From an uncultured Paludibacter sp. (GTDB lineage Bacteria; Bacteroidota; Bacteroidia; Bacteroidales; Paludibacteraceae): a stretch of DNA of 64,000 nt. The position numbers and the translations under genes are program-made. Positions within the stretch are counted from its first letter, which is position 1. The number at the start of each line of letters is the position of its first letter. A model generated the notes under the pieces. The model was given only the letters and a program-made list of their open reading frames with translations, had not been told where the DNA came from and searched no databases. The stretch is from NCBI GenBank assembly GCA_937897985.1, contig CALCBD010000029.1, positions 12,878 to 76,877 on the forward strand. The letters are read 5' to 3'. This document shows, piece after piece, positions 16,936 to 26,856 of this stretch.

Positions 16936-19900
16936 ATGAAAAAACACATTTTTCAAAATTCGCGTTTCCTTGTACTGGTTCTTACGGTATTTTTCTCATT
17001 TCAATCATTTTCGCAAAAGCTCATTACCGGAGTTGTTACCTATGCTGATACAAACGAATCGGCAATTGGTGTGAATGTACTGGTAAAAGGTTCAACAAAT
17101 GGAACAATAACTGATTTGGATGGTAAATTCTCGATTAAAGCTAATCCTGAGGATATTCTTGTGTTTTCATACATAGGTATGGAATCGCAGGAAGTGAAAG
17201 TTAACAAGCAAACAACCATTAATGTAAAATTAAAAGCTGAGAGTAAATTATTGCAAGAAGTTGTTGCAATTGGCTATGGTGCGGTTAAAAAGTCAGATTT
17301 AACAGGCTCAGTATCGGTAATTTCAACCAAAGACCTTACGCGAAATCCGGCACCAAGTGCAGCTCAGGCATTGCAGGGTAAAGCAACCGGTGTATTGGTT
17401 AGTTCAACGGGAGTACCTGGTGGCGATGCCAATATTCGTGTACGTGGAGTAGGCTCATTAAGTTCAAATCCAAATCCGATTTATATTGTTGACGGAGTGC
17501 AAATTGGAAGTATAAGCGGAATTCAACCCGACGAAATTGAAAGTCTTCAGGTATTGAAAGATGCTTCGGCAACAGCTATATATGGTGCAAATGGCTCAAA
17601 CGGAGTAATTATTATAACCACAAAACGTGGTAAAGAAGGTAAAGTGGCTGTAAATCTGAATAGTTATGTTACCCTTAACTTTGCCCCGGATCAGTATGAT
17701 GTGATGGATGCACAGCAGTATTCCGATTTTTATGCTGCAACAAAATATGCAGCAAACGGGTTAGGAAAGTTTAACGGCGCGAACGCGAATAAAGCATATG
17801 CACTTTCCCCGGAATTCAGACAATCATATTATGGTGATGGTTGGGAAAAAGGAACCAACTGGCAGGACTATGTATATAAAAACAGTTTAAACCAAAATTA
17901 CAATTTATCCATTTCGGGTGGAGCTGAAAATAGCAACTTTAGCGTGTCACTTGGATATACCGGCGAAGATGGAACTGTAATAAAAAATTCCGCCGAGAGA
18001 TTCCGCATACGTGCTAATTCAGATTTCAGAATTAATAAATTTGTAAAAATAGGCGAAAATCTGAGCGTAAACCGCAGCATAAAAGAAGAACCAATAACTG
18101 TACAAAGTTCGTTGTACGATTTAACGCTATCACCATTAATGCGGGTTTACAATCCAAGTTTAACAGGTGGCTATGAAAGCTTTCAGACACCGGTAATTGT
18201 TGACGGACTAAGCTATTCTAGTACGCTTGATAACGACAAACCTAACCTTATTGCAGCCCCCATGCTTGGCAGCTACAAATCGTACGGAATTGGCACCAAT
18301 GCAAGCGTTTACCTGCAAATTGACCTCGACAAGTACCTGATGTTTAAAGTTACTCCTGCCGTAGAGATGGTAAGCACAAAAAGTAAGCGTTGGTTGCCAA
18401 ACTTTGATGGAAACAGAACCAATGGTGCGGCAACTTTACGGGAAACCTTTGGGGAAAGTATCAATTTTAATCTCGAAAACCAACTGCTATACAAGCGTAC
18501 TTTCGATAAAGTACATAACGTACAAGCCACTGCAGTTTATAGTCTGCGGTCACAACATACCACTGCAATTAGTGGTGAAAAAAAGAACTTTCCACGCGAA
18601 AACCTGAACACACTTTCAAATGCAACTACTATTAATTCATTGGGCGGAACAGAGTCCGACTACAAAATGCTTTCGTATCTGGGACGTGTGATGTACGATT
18701 ACAAGAATAAATACTACGCTACAGCCTCTTTTCGATCGGATGGTGTATCGGTTTTTGATCCTGCAAACCGATGGGGAAATTTCTTCTCCGGCTCCTTGGC
18801 ATGGCGTGTTACTGAGGATTTTCTGAAGAATCAGAAATGGCTCGACATGATGAAAGTTCGCCTGGGTTGGGGACAAACGGGTAATTCAAGTATTGGAGGC
18901 GGTTTTCAGTATGTCGATCAGGTTAGCGAAGTTATTTGGTTTTCTCCTGTTTTTGGCGATAATCAAACTATCGCTACTGCTCAATACGCGTATCAGACAA
19001 TTGCTTCAAAAAACATACATTGGGAATCAGCCGAAATGACAAATCTGGGTGTTGACTTTTCAGTATTAAAAAGCAAATTGAGTGGTAGTATTGAATATTA
19101 TATCAAAAACAATAATGATTTATTGGTAAAAGTGCCGGTAACATTAGCTTTGGGTCACTTACCAGGAAAAGCCGGTCAGCCCTGGGCAAATGCAGGTAAA
19201 ATACAAAACAAAGGTATTGAACTTTCGTTGCAATGGCGTGATAAAATTGGTGAAATTAATTATGGAGCAACCACCAACATTACCACCATTAAAAATACAG
19301 TAAATTATATACCGGTTCCCAATATTATTCCAACTTCAGGATACAATATCACGCTCGAAGGGCATTCCATAGGAACTTTATACGGATATGTTGATAAAGG
19401 GATAATTCAGCTAACCGACGAGTATTATACCCGCGACAATTCCGGGAATTTCACCAAAGATGCAAATGGCAATTATACTGGTTATAAGTTTGCCAATCAG
19501 GAGGGCGTTAATCCTCAGCCGGGCGATATTCGCTATGCCGATTTGAATGCCGATGGAGTGATTGATGCAACTGACCGCACGGTTATAGGCAAAACAATTC
19601 CGAGTTTGAATTATACTTTTAATTTCGATTGCTCGTATAAAAATTTCGATTTGAACGTATTCCTGAATGGTGTAAGTGACTTTAACATTTACAACCTGCA
19701 ACGCTCTCAATTATCGACAATGAGTAATGGCGACGCAAATAAATTGCTGGATTATGCTCAAAATTACTGGTCTGAAACCAATCCTTCCACTACCCATGTT
19801 CGCGTAGATATGTCGAACAAAAACAAAAACGATCAGATTTCAACATTTTGGATTGAAGACGGCTCTTTTTTAAGAATCAAAGATATTCAGTTAGGCTACA

Positions 19901-20103
19901 ATCTGGGCTCAAAAATATGCCAAAAATTAAGCTTGAATTCATTGCGATTATACGCCAACGCTTCAAATATCTACAACTTCACAAAGTATAAAGGTAAAGA
20001 TCCGGAGAGCTTTATGTCGTCAACTCCGTTGGAATCAGGAGTTGACAATGGAAGTTATATCACACCACGTTCAGTAACATTTGGGATTCAAATAGGTTTA
20101 TAA
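16936..20103 (+). CDS. susC: SusC-like TonB-dependent outer-membrane glycan transporter
   Basis: This 1055-residue protein has a signal peptide (to about residue 27) and an N-terminal carboxypeptidase-regulatory-like domain with ITGVVTYADTNESAIGVNVL and ISYIGMESQEVKV-type strands (about 28-110). A plug domain follows with the SusC hallmark DASATAIYGANGSNGVIIIT near 215, then a long beta-barrel ending in an aromatic strand (VTFGIQIGL). It imports oligosaccharides across the outer membrane using TonB energy, with SusD as its lid. It is 27 bp upstream of susD and is the first large gene of the operon controlled by module 1. Confidence 0.96.
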   Translation: MKKHIFQNSRFLVLVLTVFFSFQSFSQKLITGVVTYADTNESAIGVNVLVKGSTNGTITDLDGKFSIKANPEDILVFSYIGMESQEVKVNKQTTINVKLKAESKLLQEVVAIGYGAVKKSDLTGSVSVISTKDLTRNPAPSAAQALQGKATGVLVSSTGVPGGDANIRVRGVGSLSSNPNPIYIVDGVQIGSISGIQPDEIESLQVLKDASATAIYGANGSNGVIIITTKRGKEGKVAVNLNSYVTLNFAPDQYDVMDAQQYSDFYAATKYAANGLGKFNGANANKAYALSPEFRQSYYGDGWEKGTNWQDYVYKNSLNQNYNLSISGGAENSNFSVSLGYTGEDGTVIKNSAERFRIRANSDFRINKFVKIGENLSVNRSIKEEPITVQSSLYDLTLSPLMRVYNPSLTGGYESFQTPVIVDGLSYSSTLDNDKPNLIAAPMLGSYKSYGIGTNASVYLQIDLDKYLMFKVTPAVEMVSTKSKRWLPNFDGNRTNGAATLRETFGESINFNLENQLLYKRTFDKVHNVQATAVYSLRSQHTTAISGEKKNFPRENLNTLSNATTINSLGGTESDYKMLSYLGRVMYDYKNKYYATASFRSDGVSVFDPANRWGNFFSGSLAWRVTEDFLKNQKWLDMMKVRLGWGQTGNSSIGGGFQYVDQVSEVIWFSPVFGDNQTIATAQYAYQTIASKNIHWESAEMTNLGVDFSVLKSKLSGSIEYYIKNNNDLLVKVPVTLALGHLPGKAGQPWANAGKIQNKGIELSLQWRDKIGEINYGATTNITTIKNTVNYIPVPNIIPTSGYNITLEGHSIGTLYGYVDKGIIQLTDEYYTRDNSGNFTKDANGNYTGYKFANQEGVNPQPGDIRYADLNADGVIDATDRTVIGKTIPSLNYTFNFDCSYKNFDLNVFLNGVSDFNIYNLQRSQLSTMSNGDANKLLDYAQNYWSETNPSTTHVRVDMSNKNKNDQISTFWIEDGSFLRIKDIQLGYNLGSKICQKLSLNSLRLYANASNIYNFTKYKGKDPESFMSSTPLESGVDNGSYITPRSVTFGIQIGL

Positions 20104-20130
20104 GACATTTAATTTTACAAATACAATACA

Positions 20131-21804
20131 ATGAAAAACTATATAATTATTTTATTTGCATTTTTGAGTGTAACAGCTTGTACCGATGCGTTTCTTGAAA
20201 CAGAGAATAAAAACAGTGTTGATGTAAATACATTTTTCGAAACTGAAGCAGATTTACTTACAGCAGTGAATGCAGCATACACTCCTTTAGCTCATAATGG
20301 TATGTTTGGTTTGGAGTATTTCCGTCGTCAAAATGCACTCGACCCGTATATTTGGTTTAAAGAACCCAATACAGGCTGGGATGTTATGAATTTTTCGCCG
20401 GTAGATTTCAACAGAATCAATTACATATCTACCTGGAGCGATTTGTATATCGGATTATTCCGTACTTCGGATATATTACTTCGTATGCAGAAACTCAAAA
20501 CTGTAGTTGCCGACACTAAGTTTAAAGAATATGAAGCTCAATTGAAAGCATTACGCGCCATGTACTACTTTTATTTGGTAACCTGGTTCGACAAGGCAAT
20601 TTATTACGATGAAAATTCCATTCCTCAGGATTATAATGTAGGTTTGAAAAATGGTACGCCGGAGCAATTCTGGACAAAAATTGAGGAAGACCTGGATTTT
20701 GCAAAGCAAAATTTACCTGTAAGCTGGAATGCAGCAAATACCGGACGTATCACAAGTGGAGCAGCATATGCTTTACTTGGAAAAGCACTGCTGTACAAAC
20801 ATTACCATTATTATTTACGATTTGGTAAAAGTAATGCTGAGATACAAGTAAATCTCGAAAAAGCTAAAACGGCTCTTTACAGCATTATGGACAAAAAGAA
20901 TGGATTTACCTATGAGCTGATAAAACCTGTTTCCGAAACTCAGGACGATTATAAAGCAGCATTATTATCCAACTTTTCGTACGTTGATATTCCTGTTGGA
21001 ACAACTATTTATAAAGCCGAAAATAACAAAGAATCGGTTTGGGAAGTGCAGTTTAACAGCAAAATGCAGCAAACAACTGCCTGGTCGCCGGGTTCTTCGT
21101 GGGGAGGTAATTTATTATATGCCTATTATTCCCCTCGTGGTTATAAAGATCAGGTTATTGACCCAACGCTGTGGGATGAGTTTGAAAGTGCAGGAGCTCC
21201 TGCTGGTTTCGCCAAAGATCCGAGAGCATATGCCACCTGCTATTTGGATGGCGATTTGCTGGATTGGCGCGAAAACTCCGGCTACAAAATTCCGTTCAAC
21301 AGTATCAGTCATGCAAGTTTGGCAGTATCGCAAAACAATCTTTATTCAGGCACTTCTCCCAGCCTGGCCATTGGCCTGAAAAAGTATTATTATCCGCAGT
21401 TTTTCGAAGAAGGTGAAACAACTTTGTCAGCACCCTGTAATGTTAGAGTTATCCGATATGCGGATGTTCTCTTAATGTACGCTGAAATTAGTTATCTTAT
21501 CAATCAGGATGCAGATGGTTTGGGCTTGAAGGCATTAAACGAAGTGCGGAAAAGAGCAAGAATGCCGGAGATTGCAACTTTAACGCCGGATAACATTATC
21601 CATGAACGAAATGTAGAATTGGCAACCGAAGGTCACCGTTATAACGATATTGTACGTTGGAGTTTCGACCAAACAGTATTTAAAGTGGATTTAAATACCT
21701 TATTCAAAGGACGATTCAATGTAAATAAACACCGTTATTTTCCTATTCCTCAGGAAGAAATTGACAATAATAAAGGTCAGTTACTTCAAAACGCAGGTTG
21801 GTAA
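20131..21804 (+). CDS. susD: SusD/RagB-like outer-membrane glycan-binding lipoprotein
   Basis: This 557-residue protein has a lipoprotein signal (LSVTAC, cysteine at residue 17) and the TPR-rich SusD fold. ALRAMYYFYLVTWFDKA near 150, the C-terminal LNEVRKRARMP and IIHERNVELATEGHRYNDIVRW, and the terminal PIPQEEIDNN are all standard family landmarks. It caps the SusC barrel and binds the target glycan at the cell surface. The paired gene order and short gap to susC are normal. Confidence 0.96.
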   Translation: MKNYIIILFAFLSVTACTDAFLETENKNSVDVNTFFETEADLLTAVNAAYTPLAHNGMFGLEYFRRQNALDPYIWFKEPNTGWDVMNFSPVDFNRINYISTWSDLYIGLFRTSDILLRMQKLKTVVADTKFKEYEAQLKALRAMYYFYLVTWFDKAIYYDENSIPQDYNVGLKNGTPEQFWTKIEEDLDFAKQNLPVSWNAANTGRITSGAAYALLGKALLYKHYHYYLRFGKSNAEIQVNLEKAKTALYSIMDKKNGFTYELIKPVSETQDDYKAALLSNFSYVDIPVGTTIYKAENNKESVWEVQFNSKMQQTTAWSPGSSWGGNLLYAYYSPRGYKDQVIDPTLWDEFESAGAPAGFAKDPRAYATCYLDGDLLDWRENSGYKIPFNSISHASLAVSQNNLYSGTSPSLAIGLKKYYYPQFFEEGETTLSAPCNVRVIRYADVLLMYAEISYLINQDADGLGLKALNEVRKRARMPEIATLTPDNIIHERNVELATEGHRYNDIVRWSFDQTVFKVDLNTLFKGRFNVNKHRYFPIPQEEIDNNKGQLLQNAGW

Positions 21805-21863
21805 ATAAATTATAGAAAATAATTAAAAGTTGATGGTTTAAAAATCGAATAAAATTCTAAAAC

Positions 21864-23120
21864 ATGAAAAACATTTTTTATATAGCACTCGGACTTTTGA
21901 TTTTTCTTACTTCCTGTGTGGATGAAGAAATGATTAGCCCTGATGCATCATTCCGATTAAGCAATCAGACCGCTATAGCAGCTGAATATACCTCTTATGT
22001 AGGTGAAACTTTTTACGTTGTAAAGTCAGGAACTGCCGAATTTATGACATTGTACGACGGAAACTCAGGCAAAATATGGGGCGAAAGCAATGCTACAGGT
22101 GTTCAGTTTCAGTTGAACGATTCACTCCCGGTTGTTTATGGCTCTGCCGGAACTTACAACCTTACGGTCGTAGCTTCGAGTGCCGGTAAGTTTGGCGCCA
22201 CATACGAACAAAAAACTCAAACTGTAAAAATTACTGCAGTTGACAGGCGATCAGGATTATCGAATTTCAGTTTATTGTTGAATTCAATTGAGTACAAAGG
22301 TGTTATTGATGCTGAAAACAACATTGTGATTTCATTGCCGGATATTTATGCCGATTCATTAAAAGCTGTAAAACCTGTATTTTTTGCAGCGTCTAACAAT
22401 GCAAAAGTGTATGTAAATTCAATTGAGCAAATTTCAGGTCAGAGTTTACAAGACTTAACCGGAACACTAACATATAAAGTGGCAGCTCCGAATGGTGATT
22501 TTGTTGAGTACAAAGTTAAAGCTTTGCTTTATGCCTCGTCCGACGAAAAGAAAATAACTGTATTTAAACTTGTGAACGACAAAACTTTTGGAAATGGAGA
22601 AGTGGGCGTTATCGACGATCAGAATAAAAAAATTGAAATCATACTTAACTATGGTACACCAGCCAATAGGGTTAAAGCAGAAATTGTTTCGTCAGTAGCC
22701 TCCACCTGTTTATATAACGGTAACTCAGTTTTTGGCACATATACCAATCTTTCTGGTGCCGGCTCAAATCCCCTGACAAGTATAAAAGTAATAGCTCAGA
22801 ATAAATCGGAACAAACATATACCGTGAATGCAACTCAGGAAGTCCCATTCAAAACATTCACATTTGCAGGCTTAACACCATCACCAATTACAGCGATCGA
22901 CGCTGTGGCAAAAACAATTACAGTAAAAGTACTGAAAGGCACAGATATCACGAAATTGACAGCCACATGGACAGGTACTTTGGGCGATGTTAAAATAGGT
23001 TCGGTGAAACAGATTAATGGAACAACTGTAAATGACTTTAGCAGTTCAAAGCAATATAAACTCTACAAAGGATCAACAAACAGCGATTATTACACTGTTT
23101 CTGTTATTGTATTAGAATAA
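21864..23120 (+). CDS. surface glycan-binding lipoprotein candidate (SusE/F position, DUF5018-like repeats)
   Basis: This 418-residue protein has a lipobox (LIFLTSC, Cys18) and then, by strand pattern, an Ig/PKD-like N-terminal domain and three repeats of a beta-sandwich unit. In these units phrases such as I[KT]...V.A.N.....Y.V alternate with short T-rich strands, as in DUF5018-type proteins. Third place in a susC-susD operon is normally held by a SusE/SusF-type surface glycan-binding protein, and that is my inference here. No catalytic motif is present. Ligand specificity cannot be read from the sequence. Confidence 0.7.
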   Translation: MKNIFYIALGLLIFLTSCVDEEMISPDASFRLSNQTAIAAEYTSYVGETFYVVKSGTAEFMTLYDGNSGKIWGESNATGVQFQLNDSLPVVYGSAGTYNLTVVASSAGKFGATYEQKTQTVKITAVDRRSGLSNFSLLLNSIEYKGVIDAENNIVISLPDIYADSLKAVKPVFFAASNNAKVYVNSIEQISGQSLQDLTGTLTYKVAAPNGDFVEYKVKALLYASSDEKKITVFKLVNDKTFGNGEVGVIDDQNKKIEIILNYGTPANRVKAEIVSSVASTCLYNGNSVFGTYTNLSGAGSNPLTSIKVIAQNKSEQTYTVNATQEVPFKTFTFAGLTPSPITAIDAVAKTITVKVLKGTDITKLTATWTGTLGDVKIGSVKQINGTTVNDFSSSKQYKLYKGSTNSDYYTVSVIVLE

Positions 23121-23140
23121 TCAATTAAATTCAAAATATC

Positions 23141-24289
23141 ATGAAAAAATTTTTTACTATTTACGCGCTGACATTGGCGCTTATATCAAATGTTTGGGCC
23201 GATGATAAATCAGATTCAACTTATACTGCTGGTTGGACTTATGGACTTGTCAACAATATTCCCATGGGTCGGGTTGGTAATCCTGCTCTAAACCCAACCG
23301 AAAACAAACAGGCTTATATAACCAAATTAGCTCAGGATCTGGATCCTGGAGCATGCAATTTTGATCAAATATGGAATAGCAGCACTTATAGCCCATATTC
23401 AATAGCAAATAATACTGCAAGTGCTTCAACTCACACAGGAGATGCTGATTTTAAAGGAGCTTTTAAAGCATTTTACGATGGTTATAATATCTATATTTTT
23501 CTGAAATTTACGGATGATAATATTACCGGCAATGAAGTGGTAGAGATTCCATGGGCAACTTATTTTAAATTGCACGGAAAGACCGTAACTACCACAAACC
23601 CACAGGGCACAGTTTTCGAACATGTAGGTGCCTGGTATCTTCGCTATGCTGCTTTTGGTTCATATAAGGCGACTTTTAATAAAACCAAATATGTTGATGC
23701 CATGAAAATTGATTTTGCCAGTCCTACAGCGCAGGGAGTTGTCACATGGAATGGCACAAATGAAAATCTCACTTCGAGTCTTTTTGTAAACGACAAATCG
23801 GTAGCCGGAAGTGGCGAAGTGAAATGGATTATAACATTAGGATTTAATGCATTCAAAAGTGTTGGTTTTGAAAATGAATCCTTTCCATTACCAAGACCAG
23901 ATTTTGATGAAAACATTTTAAAAGCAATGAATGGCAAAAAAGGCTTATCATTCGATATAAAAGTAAAAGATGATGATGGAACGGGTGCAACGGGAGAATA
24001 CTGGTGGAATTCTACTTCGAACGATTGTTGGCAAGTTACATGGTACGCCGGTTTCTTAGGAGTAGAACAAGAAACAGCCAATCACAACATAAATGCTGAA
24101 AAATCAATTTTTGAAAGAGTTTCGAAGAATTCAATTGAACTTTCAGAATCGGCTAATGTAACAATCTATACCTCCACCGGAGTACAAATTCAATCGCTGA
24201 AAATGGTAAATATGGTAAATATAACAAACTTGCCAAAAGGATTTTATGTCGTAAAAGCAAATAACCAAACTATAAAAATTACGAAGTAA
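23141..24289 (+). CDS. secreted CBM9-like carbohydrate-binding protein with T9SS sorting domain
   Basis: This 382-residue protein has a signal peptide (to WADD, about residue 21). A central domain of about 240 residues is rich in Trp and aromatic strands (FKAFYDGYNIYIFLKFTDDN, WYLRYAAFGS, WWNSTSNDCWQVTWYAGF). It has the CBM9/DOMON-like pattern in which an A.YDG..IY[IF].....D strand pair opens the fold. The last 70 residues are a type A T9SS sorting domain ending LPKGFYVVKANNQTIKITK. It is the last gene of the susC operon and is followed by a terminator. It is probably a cell-surface or released glycan-binding protein; no catalytic residues are identified. Confidence 0.7.
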   Translation: MKKFFTIYALTLALISNVWADDKSDSTYTAGWTYGLVNNIPMGRVGNPALNPTENKQAYITKLAQDLDPGACNFDQIWNSSTYSPYSIANNTASASTHTGDADFKGAFKAFYDGYNIYIFLKFTDDNITGNEVVEIPWATYFKLHGKTVTTTNPQGTVFEHVGAWYLRYAAFGSYKATFNKTKYVDAMKIDFASPTAQGVVTWNGTNENLTSSLFVNDKSVAGSGEVKWIITLGFNAFKSVGFENESFPLPRPDFDENILKAMNGKKGLSFDIKVKDDDGTGATGEYWWNSTSNDCWQVTWYAGFLGVEQETANHNINAEKSIFERVSKNSIELSESANVTIYTSTGVQIQSLKMVNMVNITNLPKGFYVVKANNQTIKITK

Positions 24290-24317
24290 ATTGTTACACA
24301 ATACATGCATGTTTGCA

Positions 24318-24354
24318 AAAGGAGAATGTAAAGAGCATTCTCCTTTGTTTTTTT
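24318..24354 (+). terminator. rho-independent terminator of the susC operon
   Basis: An 11-bp perfect stem, AAAGGAGAATG (24318-24328) with CATTCTCCTTT (24336-24346), has a 7-base loop and is followed by a run of eight T. Confidence 0.9.
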
Positions 24355-24391
24355 AATTAATTGGAAGTTAGAATGACATAAATTCTAATGT

Positions 24392-24457
24392 GGAACATAA
24401 ATCCTGATTTATGGATTGTTTGGATTAGTCCTTACAATGCTTTATATACTTTTTTTG
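24392..24457 (+). promoter_or_regulatory. PUL operator-promoter module 2 (GH78-sulfatase operon)
   Basis: GGAACATAAATCCTGATTT starts at 24392 and GGAT at 24413, 21 bp apart. The -7 element is the weakest of the seven copies: TTTTTTTG at 24450-24457, one base off the 36-bp spacing and lacking the TA. Confidence 0.6.
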
Positions 24458-24501
24458 TATTACCTAATTAATACAGAAAGGTTGAAATATAATTCATTAG
24501 C

Positions 24502-26853
24502 ATGAAGCACAAAATTCAAATAGTTGTTTTATTATTAATACTCACAAATTCACTTAAATCAGAGATTGCAATGAATTGGATTACTAATTCTGTAAATTCA
24601 ACTAATCAATACGGAGTATATCTTTTCCGCAAAAGCTATATATTCGACGACTTGCCGGAGACTTTAATGCTGAAAGTATCGGCTGATAATAAGTATATAT
24701 TATATGTGAATGGCATTAAAGTATGCAGTGGATCTACAAAAGGAGATTTGATAACCTATAAATATGATCTTGTTGATGTTGCACCCTATCTGCACAAAGG
24801 TAAAAATACCTTTGCTGCTCAGGTTTTCAATGGAGGAACCGACCGACCACTTGCTTTTGTATCACAACAAACAGCATTTTTAATTCAAAGTGTTGATAGC
24901 GCGTATCAAATCAGAACAGATAAAACGTGGAAAACCTTCAGGAACAAAGCTTATCGTTCCATTGATTATAGAAAATTGTTGCAACCTGCGTGGTTTTATG
25001 GATTTTATGCCAGTGGCTCCGGCGATGATGTTACGATGAAAAAATATCCAACAGACTGGGAGCAGCCCGGTTTTGATGACAAGAGATGGTCAAATGCAGT
25101 AGAAATTGACGTACAAACTTGCAGTAATTGGAACTTATTTTCATCTCCTCTTCCTTCGATGGATAATCATATTGTAGCCCCTGTAAAAATCAGAGAAGCA
25201 ATTAATGCTAATTTGTCAGGAAGTTTATCCGAGAATAATCTGAAAATTGTAATACCAGCAAACCGCAAAGCATCAATTCTTTACGATTTCGAAGATATGA
25301 CATACGGTTATCCTGAATTATTGGTAAGCAAAGGTAAAGGAAGTGTGATTAAAATTAAATACGCCGAATCGCTTTACGATAGTGTCAATTACAAAGCGCA
25401 TCGCGATAGCGTTAAAGGGAAAAAAATGTTTGGAGTTTGGGATATTTTCAGACCCAATGGAAATTTAAAGTCTGTTTTCCGACCATTATGGACACGCTCA
25501 TTCAGATATGTGAAGTTGGAAATCAAAACAAAATCGAAACCACTCGAAATAACGGGATTTACCAACGAAAACGCCGGATATCCGTATCCGAATACTTCTA
25601 CATTTGAGTGCAATAATCCCCAACTGAATAAAATTTTCGATATGAGTTTACGAACCTTTAAACTTTCATCGTCAGACACATACTTTGATACTCCTTATTA
25701 CGAGCAACTTAATTATGGAGGCGACGATGTGCCAATCGGTGCAATATCGTTCTATAACTCTACCGACGATAGACTGTATAAAGAAATGTTGCGCCTGTAT
25801 CCGCAATCTGTCAATCCTAAAACGGGACTTTTTAAATCGGCTTACCCATCGAGATTCGATTTTGATATGGGAACATGGTCGTTGGCGTGGGTTCAGAGTT
25901 TAAACGACTATTATAGCATGCGTGGCGACTCATCTTTTATTAAACAATATGCATCGAATATTGAACAGATCTTAGAATATTTCCATCAACATATTAAAGA
26001 GCCATCAACACTTTTGGAGCACGTACAAACTAAAAACTTTATTGATTGGAGTGCGAAAGGTGGAAGTGTACCACACAAGGATTGTAATGAAGAGTTTCAT
26101 CAATCTGTGTTATTAACCCTCTACTATGTTTATACACTGGATTGTGCCGTAAATTTATACCGGAATATTGGTGAAAATGCTAAAGCATTGAAATGGGAAT
26201 TGTTATCTTCAAAAATAAAAAATGCAGTAAGCGAAAAATACAGAGATAAAAATACCGGATTTTTCAGAGAGTATCCCGGCAAAGATGAATTTACCCAACA
26301 TACCAATATCTTAGCTATTTTATGTAATGTCGTTTCACCCGAGGAGCAAAATGAATTGTTGAATAAAATTCTATCGTTTGACAGGTTCGATGAAAAAGTG
26401 AGCTCATATTTCTCTTATTTTTTATTTAAAGCAATGGATAAAACTGGTAGAGCTGATTTGATTTTGTCAAATTTAAATTTCTGGGATTTGTTCATTGCAA
26501 AAGGCCTGCGTACCTGTGGCGAAAGTGGTTTTGCCTCGATGGATCGTTCTGATTGTCATGCGTGGAGTGCGCATCCTGCCTACTTTTTTATAAACAGTAT
26601 TTGTGGAATAAAACCCGCAGATATTGGGTTTAAAACTGTATCAGTTGAACCTCATCTGGGAAATCTTACGCAGGTTAGTGCCAGTATGCCACATCCGTTA
26701 GGAAACATAATTGTTGAATACTCGGTAGAAAATAAAATGCTACACGCAAACATTCAACTTCCTGAGAACCTGAATGGTATTTGGAAATATAACGGAAATG
26801 AAATAAAACTTCATTCAGGACAAAATACTATTAACACATCTGTTTTATTTTAA
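24502..26853 (+). CDS. alpha-L-rhamnosidase, GH78 family
   Basis: This 783-residue enzyme has a short signal peptide (to about residue 22) and N-terminal beta-sandwich domains (about 25-360). A catalytic (alpha/alpha)6 barrel begins near 380 and carries the GH78 hallmark DTPYYEQLNYGGD, matching the family's D-x-P-[YHW]-x-E-[RQ]-L-x-Y-x-G-D. Later landmarks are FIDWSAKG and ESGFASMDRSDCHAWSAHPA, followed by a C-terminal beta-sandwich. It would remove terminal alpha-L-rhamnose. It leads the operon of module 2; the next gene starts 3 bp after its stop. The rhamnose linkage cannot be told. Confidence 0.88.
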   Translation: MKHKIQIVVLLLILTNSLKSEIAMNWITNSVNSTNQYGVYLFRKSYIFDDLPETLMLKVSADNKYILYVNGIKVCSGSTKGDLITYKYDLVDVAPYLHKGKNTFAAQVFNGGTDRPLAFVSQQTAFLIQSVDSAYQIRTDKTWKTFRNKAYRSIDYRKLLQPAWFYGFYASGSGDDVTMKKYPTDWEQPGFDDKRWSNAVEIDVQTCSNWNLFSSPLPSMDNHIVAPVKIREAINANLSGSLSENNLKIVIPANRKASILYDFEDMTYGYPELLVSKGKGSVIKIKYAESLYDSVNYKAHRDSVKGKKMFGVWDIFRPNGNLKSVFRPLWTRSFRYVKLEIKTKSKPLEITGFTNENAGYPYPNTSTFECNNPQLNKIFDMSLRTFKLSSSDTYFDTPYYEQLNYGGDDVPIGAISFYNSTDDRLYKEMLRLYPQSVNPKTGLFKSAYPSRFDFDMGTWSLAWVQSLNDYYSMRGDSSFIKQYASNIEQILEYFHQHIKEPSTLLEHVQTKNFIDWSAKGGSVPHKDCNEEFHQSVLLTLYYVYTLDCAVNLYRNIGENAKALKWELLSSKIKNAVSEKYRDKNTGFFREYPGKDEFTQHTNILAILCNVVSPEEQNELLNKILSFDRFDEKVSSYFSYFLFKAMDKTGRADLILSNLNFWDLFIAKGLRTCGESGFASMDRSDCHAWSAHPAYFFINSICGIKPADIGFKTVSVEPHLGNLTQVSASMPHPLGNIIVEYSVENKMLHANIQLPENLNGIWKYNGNEIKLHSGQNTINTSVLF

Positions 26854-26856
26854 ATA